A stretch of DNA of 64,000 bases from positions 372,001-436,000 of the forward strand of contig NZ_JAEFDB010000001.1 of NCBI RefSeq assembly GCF_016126015.1. The letters run 5' to 3'. The translations under genes and the position numbers were made by a program. The notes under the pieces were generated by a model. It ran no database searches. It worked only from the letters and a program-made list of their open reading frames with translations, and was not told the DNA's origin. Below, piece by piece: positions 9,470-17,756 of this stretch. This stretch comes from Capnocytophaga periodontitidis. GTDB taxonomy: Bacteria; Bacteroidota; Bacteroidia; Flavobacteriales; Flavobacteriaceae. Numbering within the stretch: the first letter of the stretch is position 1; every line of letters begins with the position of its first letter.

Positions 9470-10492
9470 TTATATACATTCTATTTCATTGAGTTGTAGC
9501 ATTTTTAAAATATGAGCTTTCACTCGTGAACTATGCTCATCGATATTGGAATAACGATTATCTACTTCAATGTTGAAATACCTTTCAATCTGTACGGTGT
9601 TTTCTTCAGGTAATTTATACCAATTCTGCTTCAAAAAGTTATCTATAAGCTCATTTGTTGGCATCTGAGGAATAAACTCTTGTTGATATAGCTTTTTATC
9701 TATTTGTTTTTGTTCATTTTCCGTTTCTATAAAACAAATAGGAGTGTATGCTGTAGCATTTTTGCTTTCTTTTAGCATATTTAGGTTGATAAGCTCTTCT
9801 AACTGTTTTTGTTTTTGCAAAAAAGTATTAACCTTTTCAATAGTATCAAGTGCTCTTTTTTTGGCTACTGAAGCACTGACTTGCGCTACTAATTCAGCTT
9901 CCTCTTTGGCAAAAATAGTTACAGTACTCACTAAATCGTTCTCACAAGCACGATTGTTTTGTTGATTGCTTTGTTTGCTGAAAGTAAAGGCAGGTTTATT
10001 CAGTTCATATATGCGATTAGAGAGTTCATTATTCAGATCTTCAAAAGTTTTTAAATAGCGTTTAGCAATGCTATTGTAATCTCTTTCCATCTGCTTTTGC
10101 TTCTCTACACAACGTTGGGCAAGTCCGCGCAAATGTATGAGCGTTGCATCAACTTGTGATTGTAGTTCTGCTATTTGCTGAGTAATTTCTGAACGGATTG
10201 TACTGAAAAAACCTTTAATGATGGCACCACTTACTTTTTTAGCATTGGTATTTATTGAAGCTATTTGAGCAACTTCGGTAGCTACAACAGCTTCTGTAAG
10301 TCCACCTACCGATTGGTTACAATCATTGATACTTTTTTCAAAAGGATCTGTATCTACTTCTACATTTACCTCTATTTCCTCAGTTACAGTGCCACTGTAA
10401 CTTACACTACCTCCATTTTGTGAAGGGCCATACGACACACTCCCTGAATAGGGAATCCTCACGGTTTTTCTAATGGTTTTAGTATAACTCAT
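9470..10492 (-). CDS. Coiled-coil protein A of the SPFH operon, unknown
   Basis: 340 residues, soluble. Residues 1-50 are rich in Ser, Gly and Thr with alternating beta-type sequence (SVSYGPSQNGGSVSYSGTV). Residues about 50-165 are mainly helical and coiled-coil, with TQQIAELQSQVDATLIHLRG and QMERDYNSIAKRYLKTFEDL. The helical block clearly matches the next gene upstream (10495-11415): both have QIxxLQSxVDxxLxxL, MERxYNxxxxRYLKxFxxxN and ELxxPxFxF in the same order. The two are paralogues separated by 2 bases. No known family recognised. Confidence 0.7.
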   Translation of the reverse strand: MSYTKTIRKTVRIPYSGSVSYGPSQNGGSVSYSGTVTEEIEVNVEVDTDPFEKSINDCNQSVGGLTEAVVATEVAQIASINTNAKKVSGAIIKGFFSTIRSEITQQIAELQSQVDATLIHLRGLAQRCVEKQKQMERDYNSIAKRYLKTFEDLNNELSNRIYELNKPAFTFSKQSNQQNNRACENDLVSTVTIFAKEEAELVAQVSASVAKKRALDTIEKVNTFLQKQKQLEELINLNMLKESKNATAYTPICFIETENEQKQIDKKLYQQEFIPQMPTNELIDNFLKQNWYKLPEENTVQIERYFNIEVDNRYSNIDEHSSRVKAHILKMLQLNEIECI

Positions 10493-10494
10493 AG

Positions 10495-11415
10495 CTATTC
10501 GTTTTTAATGGTTTGGAAATGAGTTGCTGTAAAAAGTTTGTTAGCCATATCTTTCACTCGTTGTGAGGTATTGCTAGTTGCAAGCATCTTACTAAATTCA
10601 CTTTTTACTTCTTGGTGAGGCTCGCAGGCATCATTCCATACTAATTGTTCTAAGTGTTGATTTAGTATATTTTTCATTGCTGATTGTACAGAGGCGTTAA
10701 GTTGTTCTTTACAGACAATTACTTCAAGTTTTTTATTATCAAAGCTGTCGAAATTGGATTCACATACTAAGATAGGTATAAGTAATGTTGTATTTTGAAC
10801 TTTTTCATTTTTTAGTAATACACGTTCTGATAATTTTTTTTGCTCAGAAGTATTCGCTAAAAAGTTAGTCATTGACTCAATCACTTTTTCTGCACGATAT
10901 TTTATATTAGATATTACAATCTGCTGACTTGTAATGAGTGATTCTAACTGAGAAATAGGTACTGTGGCAGCTAAGTATTTAGTTCTATTTGATACTTTTT
11001 CTACTTCTTGAACTGCAAAATTAAACACAGGACGGTCAAGTTCTAAAATGCGTTGTTTGAGATTTTGGTTTATTTCGTTGAATAGTTTTAAATATCTGTC
11101 AGAAAGCATATTGTAATTGCGTTCCATACGATTTTTAATTGCTAAGAGTTGTTTGCGCTGTGTGTTGAGTTGCATCAGTTGTGAATCGACTTCGCTTTGT
11201 AGTTTTGCTATTTTTTGAGATATTTGGGAACACATAAGGGTATAAAATCCTCTGTTTACATTTCTGCATACCATATCAGCTGCTTGTTGTTCAGCTAAAA
11301 CTATAGCAGCTTTCATTGCTACCACGGCTGTGGTAGTGTCATTTATCTGATAGGAGACAGATTTTATTTCTTCTGCCATTGGTTGGGTGTCTACTACACA
11401 ATCAATTCGAGCCAT
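10495..11415 (-). CDS. Coiled-coil protein B of the SPFH operon, paralogue of its neighbour
   Basis: 306 residues, no signal peptide or membrane segment. It contains SQISQKIAKLQSEVDSQLMQ and RMERNYNMLSDRYLKLFNEI (residues about 65-120), colinear with the same block in the 340-residue product just downstream, so a tandem duplication is likely. The C-terminal half is divergent. It starts 12 bases after the 615-residue gene. The long helices suggest an oligomeric or filament-associated role; this is inference. Confidence 0.7.
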   Translation of the reverse strand: MARIDCVVDTQPMAEEIKSVSYQINDTTTAVVAMKAAIVLAEQQAADMVCRNVNRGFYTLMCSQISQKIAKLQSEVDSQLMQLNTQRKQLLAIKNRMERNYNMLSDRYLKLFNEINQNLKQRILELDRPVFNFAVQEVEKVSNRTKYLAATVPISQLESLITSQQIVISNIKYRAEKVIESMTNFLANTSEQKKLSERVLLKNEKVQNTTLLIPILVCESNFDSFDNKKLEVIVCKEQLNASVQSAMKNILNQHLEQLVWNDACEPHQEVKSEFSKMLATSNTSQRVKDMANKLFTATHFQTIKNE

Positions 11416-11427
11416 AATTCTATAGTT

Positions 11428-13275
11428 TTATTTGTTATTACTGAAATTATTCAAATTGTTGAGTGCATTTTTAGCTATAGCAGGTAAGTTTAATGAAATG
11501 TGTTCAAAAGTAACTTCCTCTACATTAGGCACAGGTGGTAATTCAGATGTTTTAGCAAAAAGTGGATTTACAAGAGCAAGAGGTCTTCGGCGATTGTCTA
11601 AGTCATGCACTTCATTAGTAGCTACCGCTATTTCATTAGAGTACCCGTCGCGCAATTTAGCATCGTAATACTCTATATGTCCAAACTTCATAGCTTTGAG
11701 TTCTATATCCTCTTTTAGGCGTTCCATATATTCCTCGAAGTTATCTTGTATTGTTTTAAATTCTTGAGATTGCATCTCAAAAGCAGCAAGAGTTTCAGCT
11801 GAATTGTCGGTTACATTCACTACTGCACTGTTTAAGTTATCTTCTGTTTGTATCATACTATCTTCAGTGCGTTGGTAAGAAATCAAAGTGTTGTATTCAG
11901 CTACGTATTTTCGCAAATTTTCTTGCATTAAGTTGATGATATCGGCACTTTCCAATCGGTTTGAGCGATAGAAAGCTTCGGTATCTTTATGCCACTCATT
12001 TAGATAATGTGTTTTTTGGTCGTGAATATGATTGTAGATTTTGAGGCGTTCCAATCGGTTTTCTTGCATTAAGTTTTGTACCATAGGAGCTACAATTTCT
12101 TCATAGATTTGATGTACTCCAAAAGGAAGATTGGTAGTGCTACCATCTTCTGCAGTCCACATTCCTGAAGTTAGGTTGTAATACACACGAGAACTCTGTT
12201 TTAGATGGAAAGGAATGTACTCTTGTACAGATTCGCTATAATCAAACTTCTCATTGCGAATACGTTCTATTTCTTCGTGTTCTAAAATAGGTGAATAATG
12301 ATTATAAGGAGATTTCAAGAGTTGATATAACACTTTGTTAGAAGTAGTAATCAATTTGTTAGCTGAAGCTACTTTCAGTGCTGAAATAGCTTGTACAGAA
12401 GTAGCTATAGTAAGCATCAAACTCTTTAATATATTTTCGAATTGCTCAGTTTTATTAGATAAAGAATCTCTTAGTTGATTGATTTCCTGAAATTTGTTGA
12501 TACTATCGGCATATCGTTCTTTGTTGAAAACAGGAATTATAACAGCACCCTGTGGAACATTATCGGTGGCATATTCATTCAGGTAAGCTAAATACTCGCT
12601 CTTATTAGCTACTAAAGGCAAAGATACTGAAGTAGTGTTCAAATCATCCACACAATAGGAAATGGTACGCAATGAACGTTCTAAACTTCCAAAATAATCG
12701 TGTTGATTGATTTTTTGGAATGAAGTAGAGTATTGGTCAGTTTCAATAGTTTCAGTATCGTAAGAAGTTTCTACTATAGGAGCTTGTTCTGATAGTTTTT
12801 CAAGTTTTTCAATGGTTTCAATTAGTAAATCGTTTTGACGAGGGATTTGAAGTACAACTTCAGATTCGTCTACTTGTCCTGTATAATCTACTATAAAACT
12901 TTTATCAGTGTATTTTATTTGTTCAGCAATAGGAACATAGGCTAAACCAAGTTTGGTTACTTTGTAATCTCTAAAGATTTCGCTATGTTGTTTCTTGAAC
13001 TCAGCAATACGTATTTCTTTGTCGGCAATTTCTTTTTCAAGGGTATTTTTTTTAATATAATACACAAAGAAAAATATTAAGGTGAGAAACCATACCCAAA
13101 GTCCATCCATTTGTTTTTGCAACATTGTTTTTTCTTCTTCCAAAATTGCAATTTGTTTTTCGATACGTTCCTCTTCGGCTACTATTTTTTCAGCAGCTGC
13201 ACTATAATAATCTAATAGTACTTTAGCTTGATCGTGATAGATACTATCGGATTCTGAAAAGATTTTTCCTAACAT
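11428..13275 (-). CDS. Large membrane-anchored coiled-coil protein, unknown
   Basis: 615 residues. The N-terminus has a helical coiled-coil (about 20-52, rich in Glu and Lys: KIVAEEERIEKQIAILEEEK), then a single strong membrane segment (about 58-75, LWVWFLTLIFFFVYYIKK), then a second charged helix and a long, mostly helical soluble part. There are no catalytic motifs that I recognise. The gene lies in the centre of the SPFH operon (12-base gaps on both sides). It probably anchors the operon's proteins at the cytoplasmic membrane; this is inference. Confidence 0.7.
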   Translation of the reverse strand: MLGKIFSESDSIYHDQAKVLLDYYSAAAEKIVAEEERIEKQIAILEEEKTMLQKQMDGLWVWFLTLIFFFVYYIKKNTLEKEIADKEIRIAEFKKQHSEIFRDYKVTKLGLAYVPIAEQIKYTDKSFIVDYTGQVDESEVVLQIPRQNDLLIETIEKLEKLSEQAPIVETSYDTETIETDQYSTSFQKINQHDYFGSLERSLRTISYCVDDLNTTSVSLPLVANKSEYLAYLNEYATDNVPQGAVIIPVFNKERYADSINKFQEINQLRDSLSNKTEQFENILKSLMLTIATSVQAISALKVASANKLITTSNKVLYQLLKSPYNHYSPILEHEEIERIRNEKFDYSESVQEYIPFHLKQSSRVYYNLTSGMWTAEDGSTTNLPFGVHQIYEEIVAPMVQNLMQENRLERLKIYNHIHDQKTHYLNEWHKDTEAFYRSNRLESADIINLMQENLRKYVAEYNTLISYQRTEDSMIQTEDNLNSAVVNVTDNSAETLAAFEMQSQEFKTIQDNFEEYMERLKEDIELKAMKFGHIEYYDAKLRDGYSNEIAVATNEVHDLDNRRRPLALVNPLFAKTSELPPVPNVEEVTFEHISLNLPAIAKNALNNLNNFSNNK

Positions 13276-13287
13276 ATTTTTGGTTTT

Positions 13288-13998
13288 TTAAATTGAATAG
13301 ACTGATTTTCTGTTTTGATATAACATTTCCATTTTTTTTAGATGATTTTCAATGGTTGTTGTATTGTACTTATAATTACTGATAACGATTAACATATTGT
13401 TAGCTTCTTGGCAAAAAAGATTTTCTATTTCACGAGCTTCTATTGTATTTGCAGGTGAAATGTATCGCAAGTTTTCATTTAAAGAATTAATTCGGTGTAC
13501 AAGATTTTCTGGTAAATTGGGGAGTGTACTGATTTGTATTTTTAAATTGTTCATTACTTGTTTCATTTCAGAAACACCTGACCTAATACTGTTTTCAGAG
13601 ATAGGCACCTCCCCTACTCTATCGGTTGCTGATAATACAGCAATCATACCTAAAATTAGTAAGAAAATAAGGATTGCTTGTATAACGAATTGCAGGACAA
13701 AGAACCAACTGAAGAATATATTAGCACATAACATTACTCCTATTGCAGCAAAGGCATAAATCCAAGTGAAAAACCATCTTACTCCCAATGAACCTACTTC
13801 AATAGACTGTTGTTTTCCTAAACGTATACAAGGGAAGAGTACGTCAACAAAAAATAAGGCATAGACTAATGAGGCTACTACAATATTTAGAATAAGTATA
13901 TTCGTAGCTAAATTTGTACCCAATAACAGAAAGGCTGTTATCAACAATATTTCACCTAAAACTAAGGCTATTAATGATAATTTTCGACGTGTATTCAT
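13288..13998 (-). CDS. Multi-spanning membrane protein of the SPFH operon
   Basis: 236 residues. Four membrane helices fill the first 130 residues (about 8-30, 33-55, 75-98, 100-125). The C-terminal 110 residues are soluble and helical, with SEMKQVMNNLKIQISTLPNL and a predicted cytosolic bundle. No known family recognised with certainty. It lies 29 bases after the SPFH gene and 12 before the 615-residue gene, so it is tightly co-transcribed. Association of small multi-TM proteins with SPFH/zinc-ribbon genes is known from the Bacillus ydjG-ydjH-ydjI group, which is the closest analogy I can offer. Confidence 0.7.
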   Translation of the reverse strand: MNTRRKLSLIALVLGEILLITAFLLLGTNLATNILILNIVVASLVYALFFVDVLFPCIRLGKQQSIEVGSLGVRWFFTWIYAFAAIGVMLCANIFFSWFFVLQFVIQAILIFLLILGMIAVLSATDRVGEVPISENSIRSGVSEMKQVMNNLKIQISTLPNLPENLVHRINSLNENLRYISPANTIEAREIENLFCQEANNMLIVISNYKYNTTTIENHLKKMEMLYQNRKSVYSI

Positions 13999-14027
13999 TT
14001 TGTTACCTATTATTTGTTTGATGAATA

Positions 14028-15227
14028 TTATCGTTTATTCCCACATTTTGGACAAAACTTTGCTGAAGGAGGGAATACAGTTCCACAACGATTACAAACA
14101 TCGGCTATAGTTTGCTCAGGAGTAGTATTGTTTGTTTGTTGTAATTGGGTGCCACAACTCACACAACGCTTGGCATTAGTATCGTTGTCGGCACCACAAT
14201 TAGGACAAGGATTGTAAGGATTGCCACAATGAGGGCAAAAACTACTATTACTTGGATATTTTTTCGCACAATTAGAACAGAAAACCATTTTTATAGGAGC
14301 TTGTTCTCCTTGTTGTTCTCCTTGTTGATTACCTCCAAAAGTAGGTTGGTTATACTGAGGTTGCATCATTCCTCCTGCCATTCCAGAATTATTCATACCT
14401 CCTATCATACTCATTGCCATTAATCCTCCTAATAAACCTCCATTGCCATTTCCGAATCCTTCAATCGCATTGTTGGCAGTATTGAACATTTGCTCTTGTT
14501 GCCAAGTGTGTCCTGTAATTGACATTGAGGCTTGGGTAGCAATCGCCTCAGCTACCTTTCTACCTTCTTCAGTAGATTTATCAATATCGATATTAGTGAT
14601 ATTGAATTGAAGGAGTTCTAAACCTAAGTTCGTCCAAAAAGGATTGAGTACATTTTTGAGATAGCCTGATAATTCATCTAAAAAAGCTGAAATATATTTA
14701 TACCCTACCCGATGTTTGATAACATATTGGGCTATTTGTGATTTTGTTTTAGTAGAGAATTCTCCAAAAAATTGATTTGTAAGGTCATCTTGTGTAAATT
14801 CAGATTTTGTGCCTACAACTTTAAGGAGGAATATTTCGGAGTCGTTTACTTTCAAACCATATCTACCAACGGCTACAAGGGGTAATTGGGTGTTATAATC
14901 AGGGTCGTGTATGGGCATTCCACTCACATTCCAATCAATACTAAACGATTGAACTTTGTTTACGAACCATACTTCTGCAGTAAAGGGATTTTTTCCTCCG
15001 AAAGGAATTCCGAATAAATTACGCAAAATGGGTATATTTTCAGTGTTGAGGGTGTACTTTCCAGGTCCAAATTTTCCTATGATTTGCCCTTTAGAAAACA
15101 ATACAGCTTCTTGAGATTCTTGTACAATTAGTTGGGTATAAGTAGCTAAATTAGTTTCGGGGAATTTCCAAGCATAAACGACTCTACTACCTTGAGGAGA
15201 CCAGCTCACGACATCAATTATAGCCAT
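14028..15227 (-). CDS. SPFH-domain protein with three C-terminal zinc ribbons (YdjI-like)
   Basis: 399 residues. The N-terminal 230 residues form an SPFH/band-7 type domain of the virion-core-like YdjI group, with LIVQESQEAVLFSKGQIIGK and FGPGKYTLNTENIPILRNLF. A Gly/Met/Gln-rich linker (about 255-315) follows. The C-terminus carries three double-Cys ribbons: CSNC with CPHC, CPNC with CVSC, and CNRC with CPKC, so three zinc sites are expected. SPFH proteins assemble in rings or microdomains at membranes; B. subtilis YdjI acts with PspA in envelope stress. It is the first gene of a six-gene operon. The MAIIDVV start is standard for this group. Confidence 0.85.
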   Translation of the reverse strand: MAIIDVVSWSPQGSRVVYAWKFPETNLATYTQLIVQESQEAVLFSKGQIIGKFGPGKYTLNTENIPILRNLFGIPFGGKNPFTAEVWFVNKVQSFSIDWNVSGMPIHDPDYNTQLPLVAVGRYGLKVNDSEIFLLKVVGTKSEFTQDDLTNQFFGEFSTKTKSQIAQYVIKHRVGYKYISAFLDELSGYLKNVLNPFWTNLGLELLQFNITNIDIDKSTEEGRKVAEAIATQASMSITGHTWQQEQMFNTANNAIEGFGNGNGGLLGGLMAMSMIGGMNNSGMAGGMMQPQYNQPTFGGNQQGEQQGEQAPIKMVFCSNCAKKYPSNSSFCPHCGNPYNPCPNCGADNDTNAKRCVSCGTQLQQTNNTTPEQTIADVCNRCGTVFPPSAKFCPKCGNKR

Positions 15228-15274
15228 AATCTTTAATGTTTTTTGTTATACACTACTACATTATTATTACTTTG

Positions 15275-15282
15275 CAAAGGTA
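15275..15282 (-). promoter_or_regulatory. Candidate -7 box upstream of the SPFH operon
   Basis: Minus-strand TACCTTTG lies about 48 bases upstream of the SPFH start. No good -33 TTTG is seen at the usual 19-21 base spacing, so the promoter may be weak or activator-dependent. Confidence 0.35.
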
Positions 15283-15372
15283 ATAAAAATCACAAATATT
15301 TAATATTTCTTTAATAAAAAATATAATTGTCTATTTTTTTTCTACATTAACGAATTGATGAATTATATAAGT

Positions 15373-15590
15373 GAGAACTACAAAACGGAACACAGCCGAT
15401 GACAAAAATAAAGTTTAAGACCTCTATACCCACAAAGGCAAAGTCTAAAGTGAAGTTTTTGATGAGAGGGCGATAAACTCTCTTTTTTGGGAGCAACACC
15501 ATTCCCTTTTAAAACTATTTTGGGTATAAAGCGAGAATATCCTATGAGGTGTGTTTGCTATCAAATGAAATCCGATTTGTAGTTTTCTAA
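15373..15590. mobile_element. MITE-like sequence with imperfect terminal inverted repeats
   Basis: Bases 15373-15389 and the reverse complement of 15571-15587 agree at 15 of 17 positions (core ACTACAAA[A/T]CGGA). The segment is flanked by the direct repeat ATAAGT at 15367-15372 and 15591-15596, although three bases separate the right inverted repeat from its copy. No transposase is present. It fills most of the 416-base gap between the SPFH gene and the 283-residue gene. It could be a miniature transposable element, an IS remnant or a chance repeat in AT-rich DNA. Confidence 0.35.
15464..15488 (+). terminator. Possible small intrinsic terminator inside the MITE-like gap
   Basis: GAGAG (15464-15468), a nine-base loop, CTCTC (15478-15482), then six T. 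It follows a 25-codon open frame (15399-15476) whose stop codon lies in the loop. The stem is only 5 bp. The small frame has no clear ribosome site and is not called as a gene. Confidence 0.25.
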
Positions 15591-15643
15591 ATAAGTACAA
15601 AGCAAATCTGTTATAAGTTAACTATTTTGTTTTGTTCCTAACC

Positions 15644-16495
15644 TTATTTTTTTAGTAGCCTTCCAATAGTTTCTTTGTAAACATTTGGTACTACTATTCT
15701 GTAATTAGCAATAGTTTCTTTGAGTTTAGTAAGCTCTGCAGTCTTTTCTACAACCAAAGCATTTACTTTTGCTTGACGTTCTTGTAACAAGCATTGTAAC
15801 TCTTGTTCATATTGCAATTTACAATTGTTCTGGTAAGTACGGAATTGTGTTTTATAGAAGTTTACTTCACTTTCGTACTCACGATGTTCAGCCAGAAGCT
15901 GTTCTTGTAACTGTTGTAGTTCAGAGAGTTCGTACAAAGGAGTGTTTTTAACCTTGAAGACTTGCTCGCCTACTTCTTTAAAGGTAATAAGTTCTTTTTT
16001 ATTGAGTTGGTTACGTACCTCATCAAAATTATGAATGTATTTTCCTATATGAGCAGCTTTAGCTTCTGCCTCTTTATAACAAACCATATCTTCTAAGGAA
16101 AGAGTTTTGAGATAATCGTCGATAGTCACGTTTTTAAGCAGATTGAGCGGTTCATAATCAATAGGTTTAACCTCCTCTTCAGCTTTGACAAGTATTTCGT
16201 TTAGTTTTTTGTTGACTATTTCTAAACGATTATCTTTTTCTTTGATAGCCGATCGTAAATAAGCTGAAATGGCATATAATGAGCCGATTTCATTGAGTTT
16301 ACCACCTATATCATCTACCTTTGTGAAAGTATCTAAAGGTTCTCCATCAATGCTGGAGGTATGAGTTTCAATAGAGCTAACAAGATCTTGAATGGGTTTT
16401 AGTCGTTCTTTAATACGCTCACATACATAATTAGCCTCTGAGGATGTAAGCCCAGAGACATTAAAATACGGATTTTTAGTTGCTAAATATTTCAT
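15644..16495 (-). CDS. Coiled-coil protein, unknown, possibly linked to the SPFH operon
   Basis: 283 residues, soluble and strongly helical. Residues 195-265 form a long coiled-coil (ELQQLQEQLLAEHREYESEV onward), and several shorter helices precede it. No catalytic motif. It starts 11 bases after galM and so is probably read from the galM promoter. Downstream, 416 bases separate it from the SPFH gene on the same strand. Its length and helical character resemble the coiled-coil proteins of that operon, so it may belong functionally to them; this is only inference. Confidence 0.65.
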   Translation of the reverse strand: MKYLATKNPYFNVSGLTSSEANYVCERIKERLKPIQDLVSSIETHTSSIDGEPLDTFTKVDDIGGKLNEIGSLYAISAYLRSAIKEKDNRLEIVNKKLNEILVKAEEEVKPIDYEPLNLLKNVTIDDYLKTLSLEDMVCYKEAEAKAAHIGKYIHNFDEVRNQLNKKELITFKEVGEQVFKVKNTPLYELSELQQLQEQLLAEHREYESEVNFYKTQFRTYQNNCKLQYEQELQCLLQERQAKVNALVVEKTAELTKLKETIANYRIVVPNVYKETIGRLLKK

Positions 16496-16506
16496 TTTTT
16501 CACTTG

Positions 16507-17517
16507 CTATTTTTTATCTATTACTTGGAATTTAAACTCTGTGAAAAACTCATATACCTCATTGGGTAGTAGCACTACATTGTTGAACTGAGGATGTTTA
16601 GTAGCATCGGCATAGCCTTGAGCCTCAAAGCAGATACCTTTGTTTTGCCCTAAAGTTTTGCGGTGTGCAGGATGTAACTCTGGCAAATAATAACCTGCAT
16701 AGATGTGTAACACAGGATGATTGGTACGTACTTGCATTTTTAAAGTTCCCTCTCCATTAATGAGAGTTGCCATTACCTCGTCAGCAGATATTTCACGTAT
16801 AAAGGAATTATCGGTGTGAGGATATACATTCTGTCCGTTGCGGTAATCTAAAGGTGTACCTACAACAGAAGGGCGCTCGCCAGTAGGCGTGAAAAAACCT
16901 TCCTCTAAAGGAACGTATTTTTCAGCTTTTATTTGTAGTGTGTTGTTGAGAACATTATTATCATTCTCATTGAGGTTGAAATAAGTGTGTTGAGTTAAGT
17001 TGAGTATAGTAGGGGCAGTAGTGATTCCGTGGTAATCTATTCGTAAACGATTATCAGCAGTAAGCATATAAGTAACTAATACAGTTACCTCACCAGGGTA
17101 GCCTTCTTCACCTTCTTTACTAACATATCGTAAAGTTACAGAAGAATTTTCACCTTTTACTTGATCAATCACTTCCCAAAATACACTATCAAAGCCTATA
17201 AAGCCTCCGTGTATTTGGTTTTCACCCAAATTGCAACGTAGTTGTATTTCTTTTCCTTCGATAATTACCTTTCCATACTTAATACGTCCTGCATTACGAC
17301 CGATGATTGCTCCTAAATAAGGGTATTCAGCTCGATAAGTATCACTTACATATTCTTCAAAGGTATCAAATCCTAATACACATTCTACTATTTTCCCATT
17401 TACTGGTACTTTTATGGAGTTAATGATTCCACCAAAGTTCATTATACTTACCTCCATTCCGTTAGCATTGCGCAAGTTAATGATTTGTAATTGTTCTTTA
17501 TGATATACTTTTTTCAT
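16507..17517 (-). CDS. galM: Aldose 1-epimerase (galactose mutarotase)
   Basis: 336 residues from the ATG at 17517. It shows the mutarotase landmarks YLGAIIGRNAGRIKYGK (acceptor Arg/Asn), NQIHGGFIGFDSVFWE (catalytic-region His), LTQHTYFNLN (catalytic His) and GICFEAQGYADATKHPQF (catalytic Glu). It interconverts alpha and beta anomers of galactose or glucose. No signal peptide is present, so it is cytosolic. A start seven codons upstream (17538) is possible but would overlap the TACATTTG -7 box at 17538-17545, so the inner ATG is preferred. Confidence 0.93.
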   Translation of the reverse strand: MKKVYHKEQLQIINLRNANGMEVSIMNFGGIINSIKVPVNGKIVECVLGFDTFEEYVSDTYRAEYPYLGAIIGRNAGRIKYGKVIIEGKEIQLRCNLGENQIHGGFIGFDSVFWEVIDQVKGENSSVTLRYVSKEGEEGYPGEVTVLVTYMLTADNRLRIDYHGITTAPTILNLTQHTYFNLNENDNNVLNNTLQIKAEKYVPLEEGFFTPTGERPSVVGTPLDYRNGQNVYPHTDNSFIREISADEVMATLINGEGTLKMQVRTNHPVLHIYAGYYLPELHPAHRKTLGQNKGICFEAQGYADATKHPQFNNVVLLPNEVYEFFTEFKFQVIDKK

Positions 17518-17537
17518 TATTAAGCTTATTTTGGCCA

Positions 17538-17571
17538 CAAATGTATGAAATAATTAAGAATTATAGTCAAA
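17538..17571 (-). promoter_or_regulatory. Promoter of galM
   Basis: Minus strand: TTTG at 17568-17571, a 22-base spacer, then TACATTTG at 17538-17545. The spacing is one base longer than the usual range. It supports the 17517 start of galM. Confidence 0.4.
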
Positions 17572-17624
17572 AAAAATAAAATTTAGAGAAGCTATGAATT
17601 TTTTTGATAACATATATACTCATA

Positions 17625-17650
17625 AAAAGAAGTTAGAGCTGTCTCTAACT
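17625..17650 (-). terminator. Intrinsic terminator after pepE-tex
   Basis: A perfect 8-bp stem (AGTTAGAG at 17631-17638 with CTCTAACT at 17643-17650) and a four-base loop. Read on the minus strand it is followed by TCTTTTT. It lies about 107 bases past the tex stop. Confidence 0.6.
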
Positions 17651-17756
17651 CTTAAATTCTGATTGTCTAATAGATACTTAATAAAGATTTTTATTTTTCT
17701 AACTAAATACTAGAAATCTATATTTTTCTCTTATAGAAGAATTGAAATAATTTTCA

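Noticed and set aside
15399-15476. 25-codon plus-strand open frame (MTKIKFKTS...)
   Set aside because: No clear ribosome-binding site; ends inside a possible terminator in the MITE-like region. Basic composition alone is not enough to call a gene.
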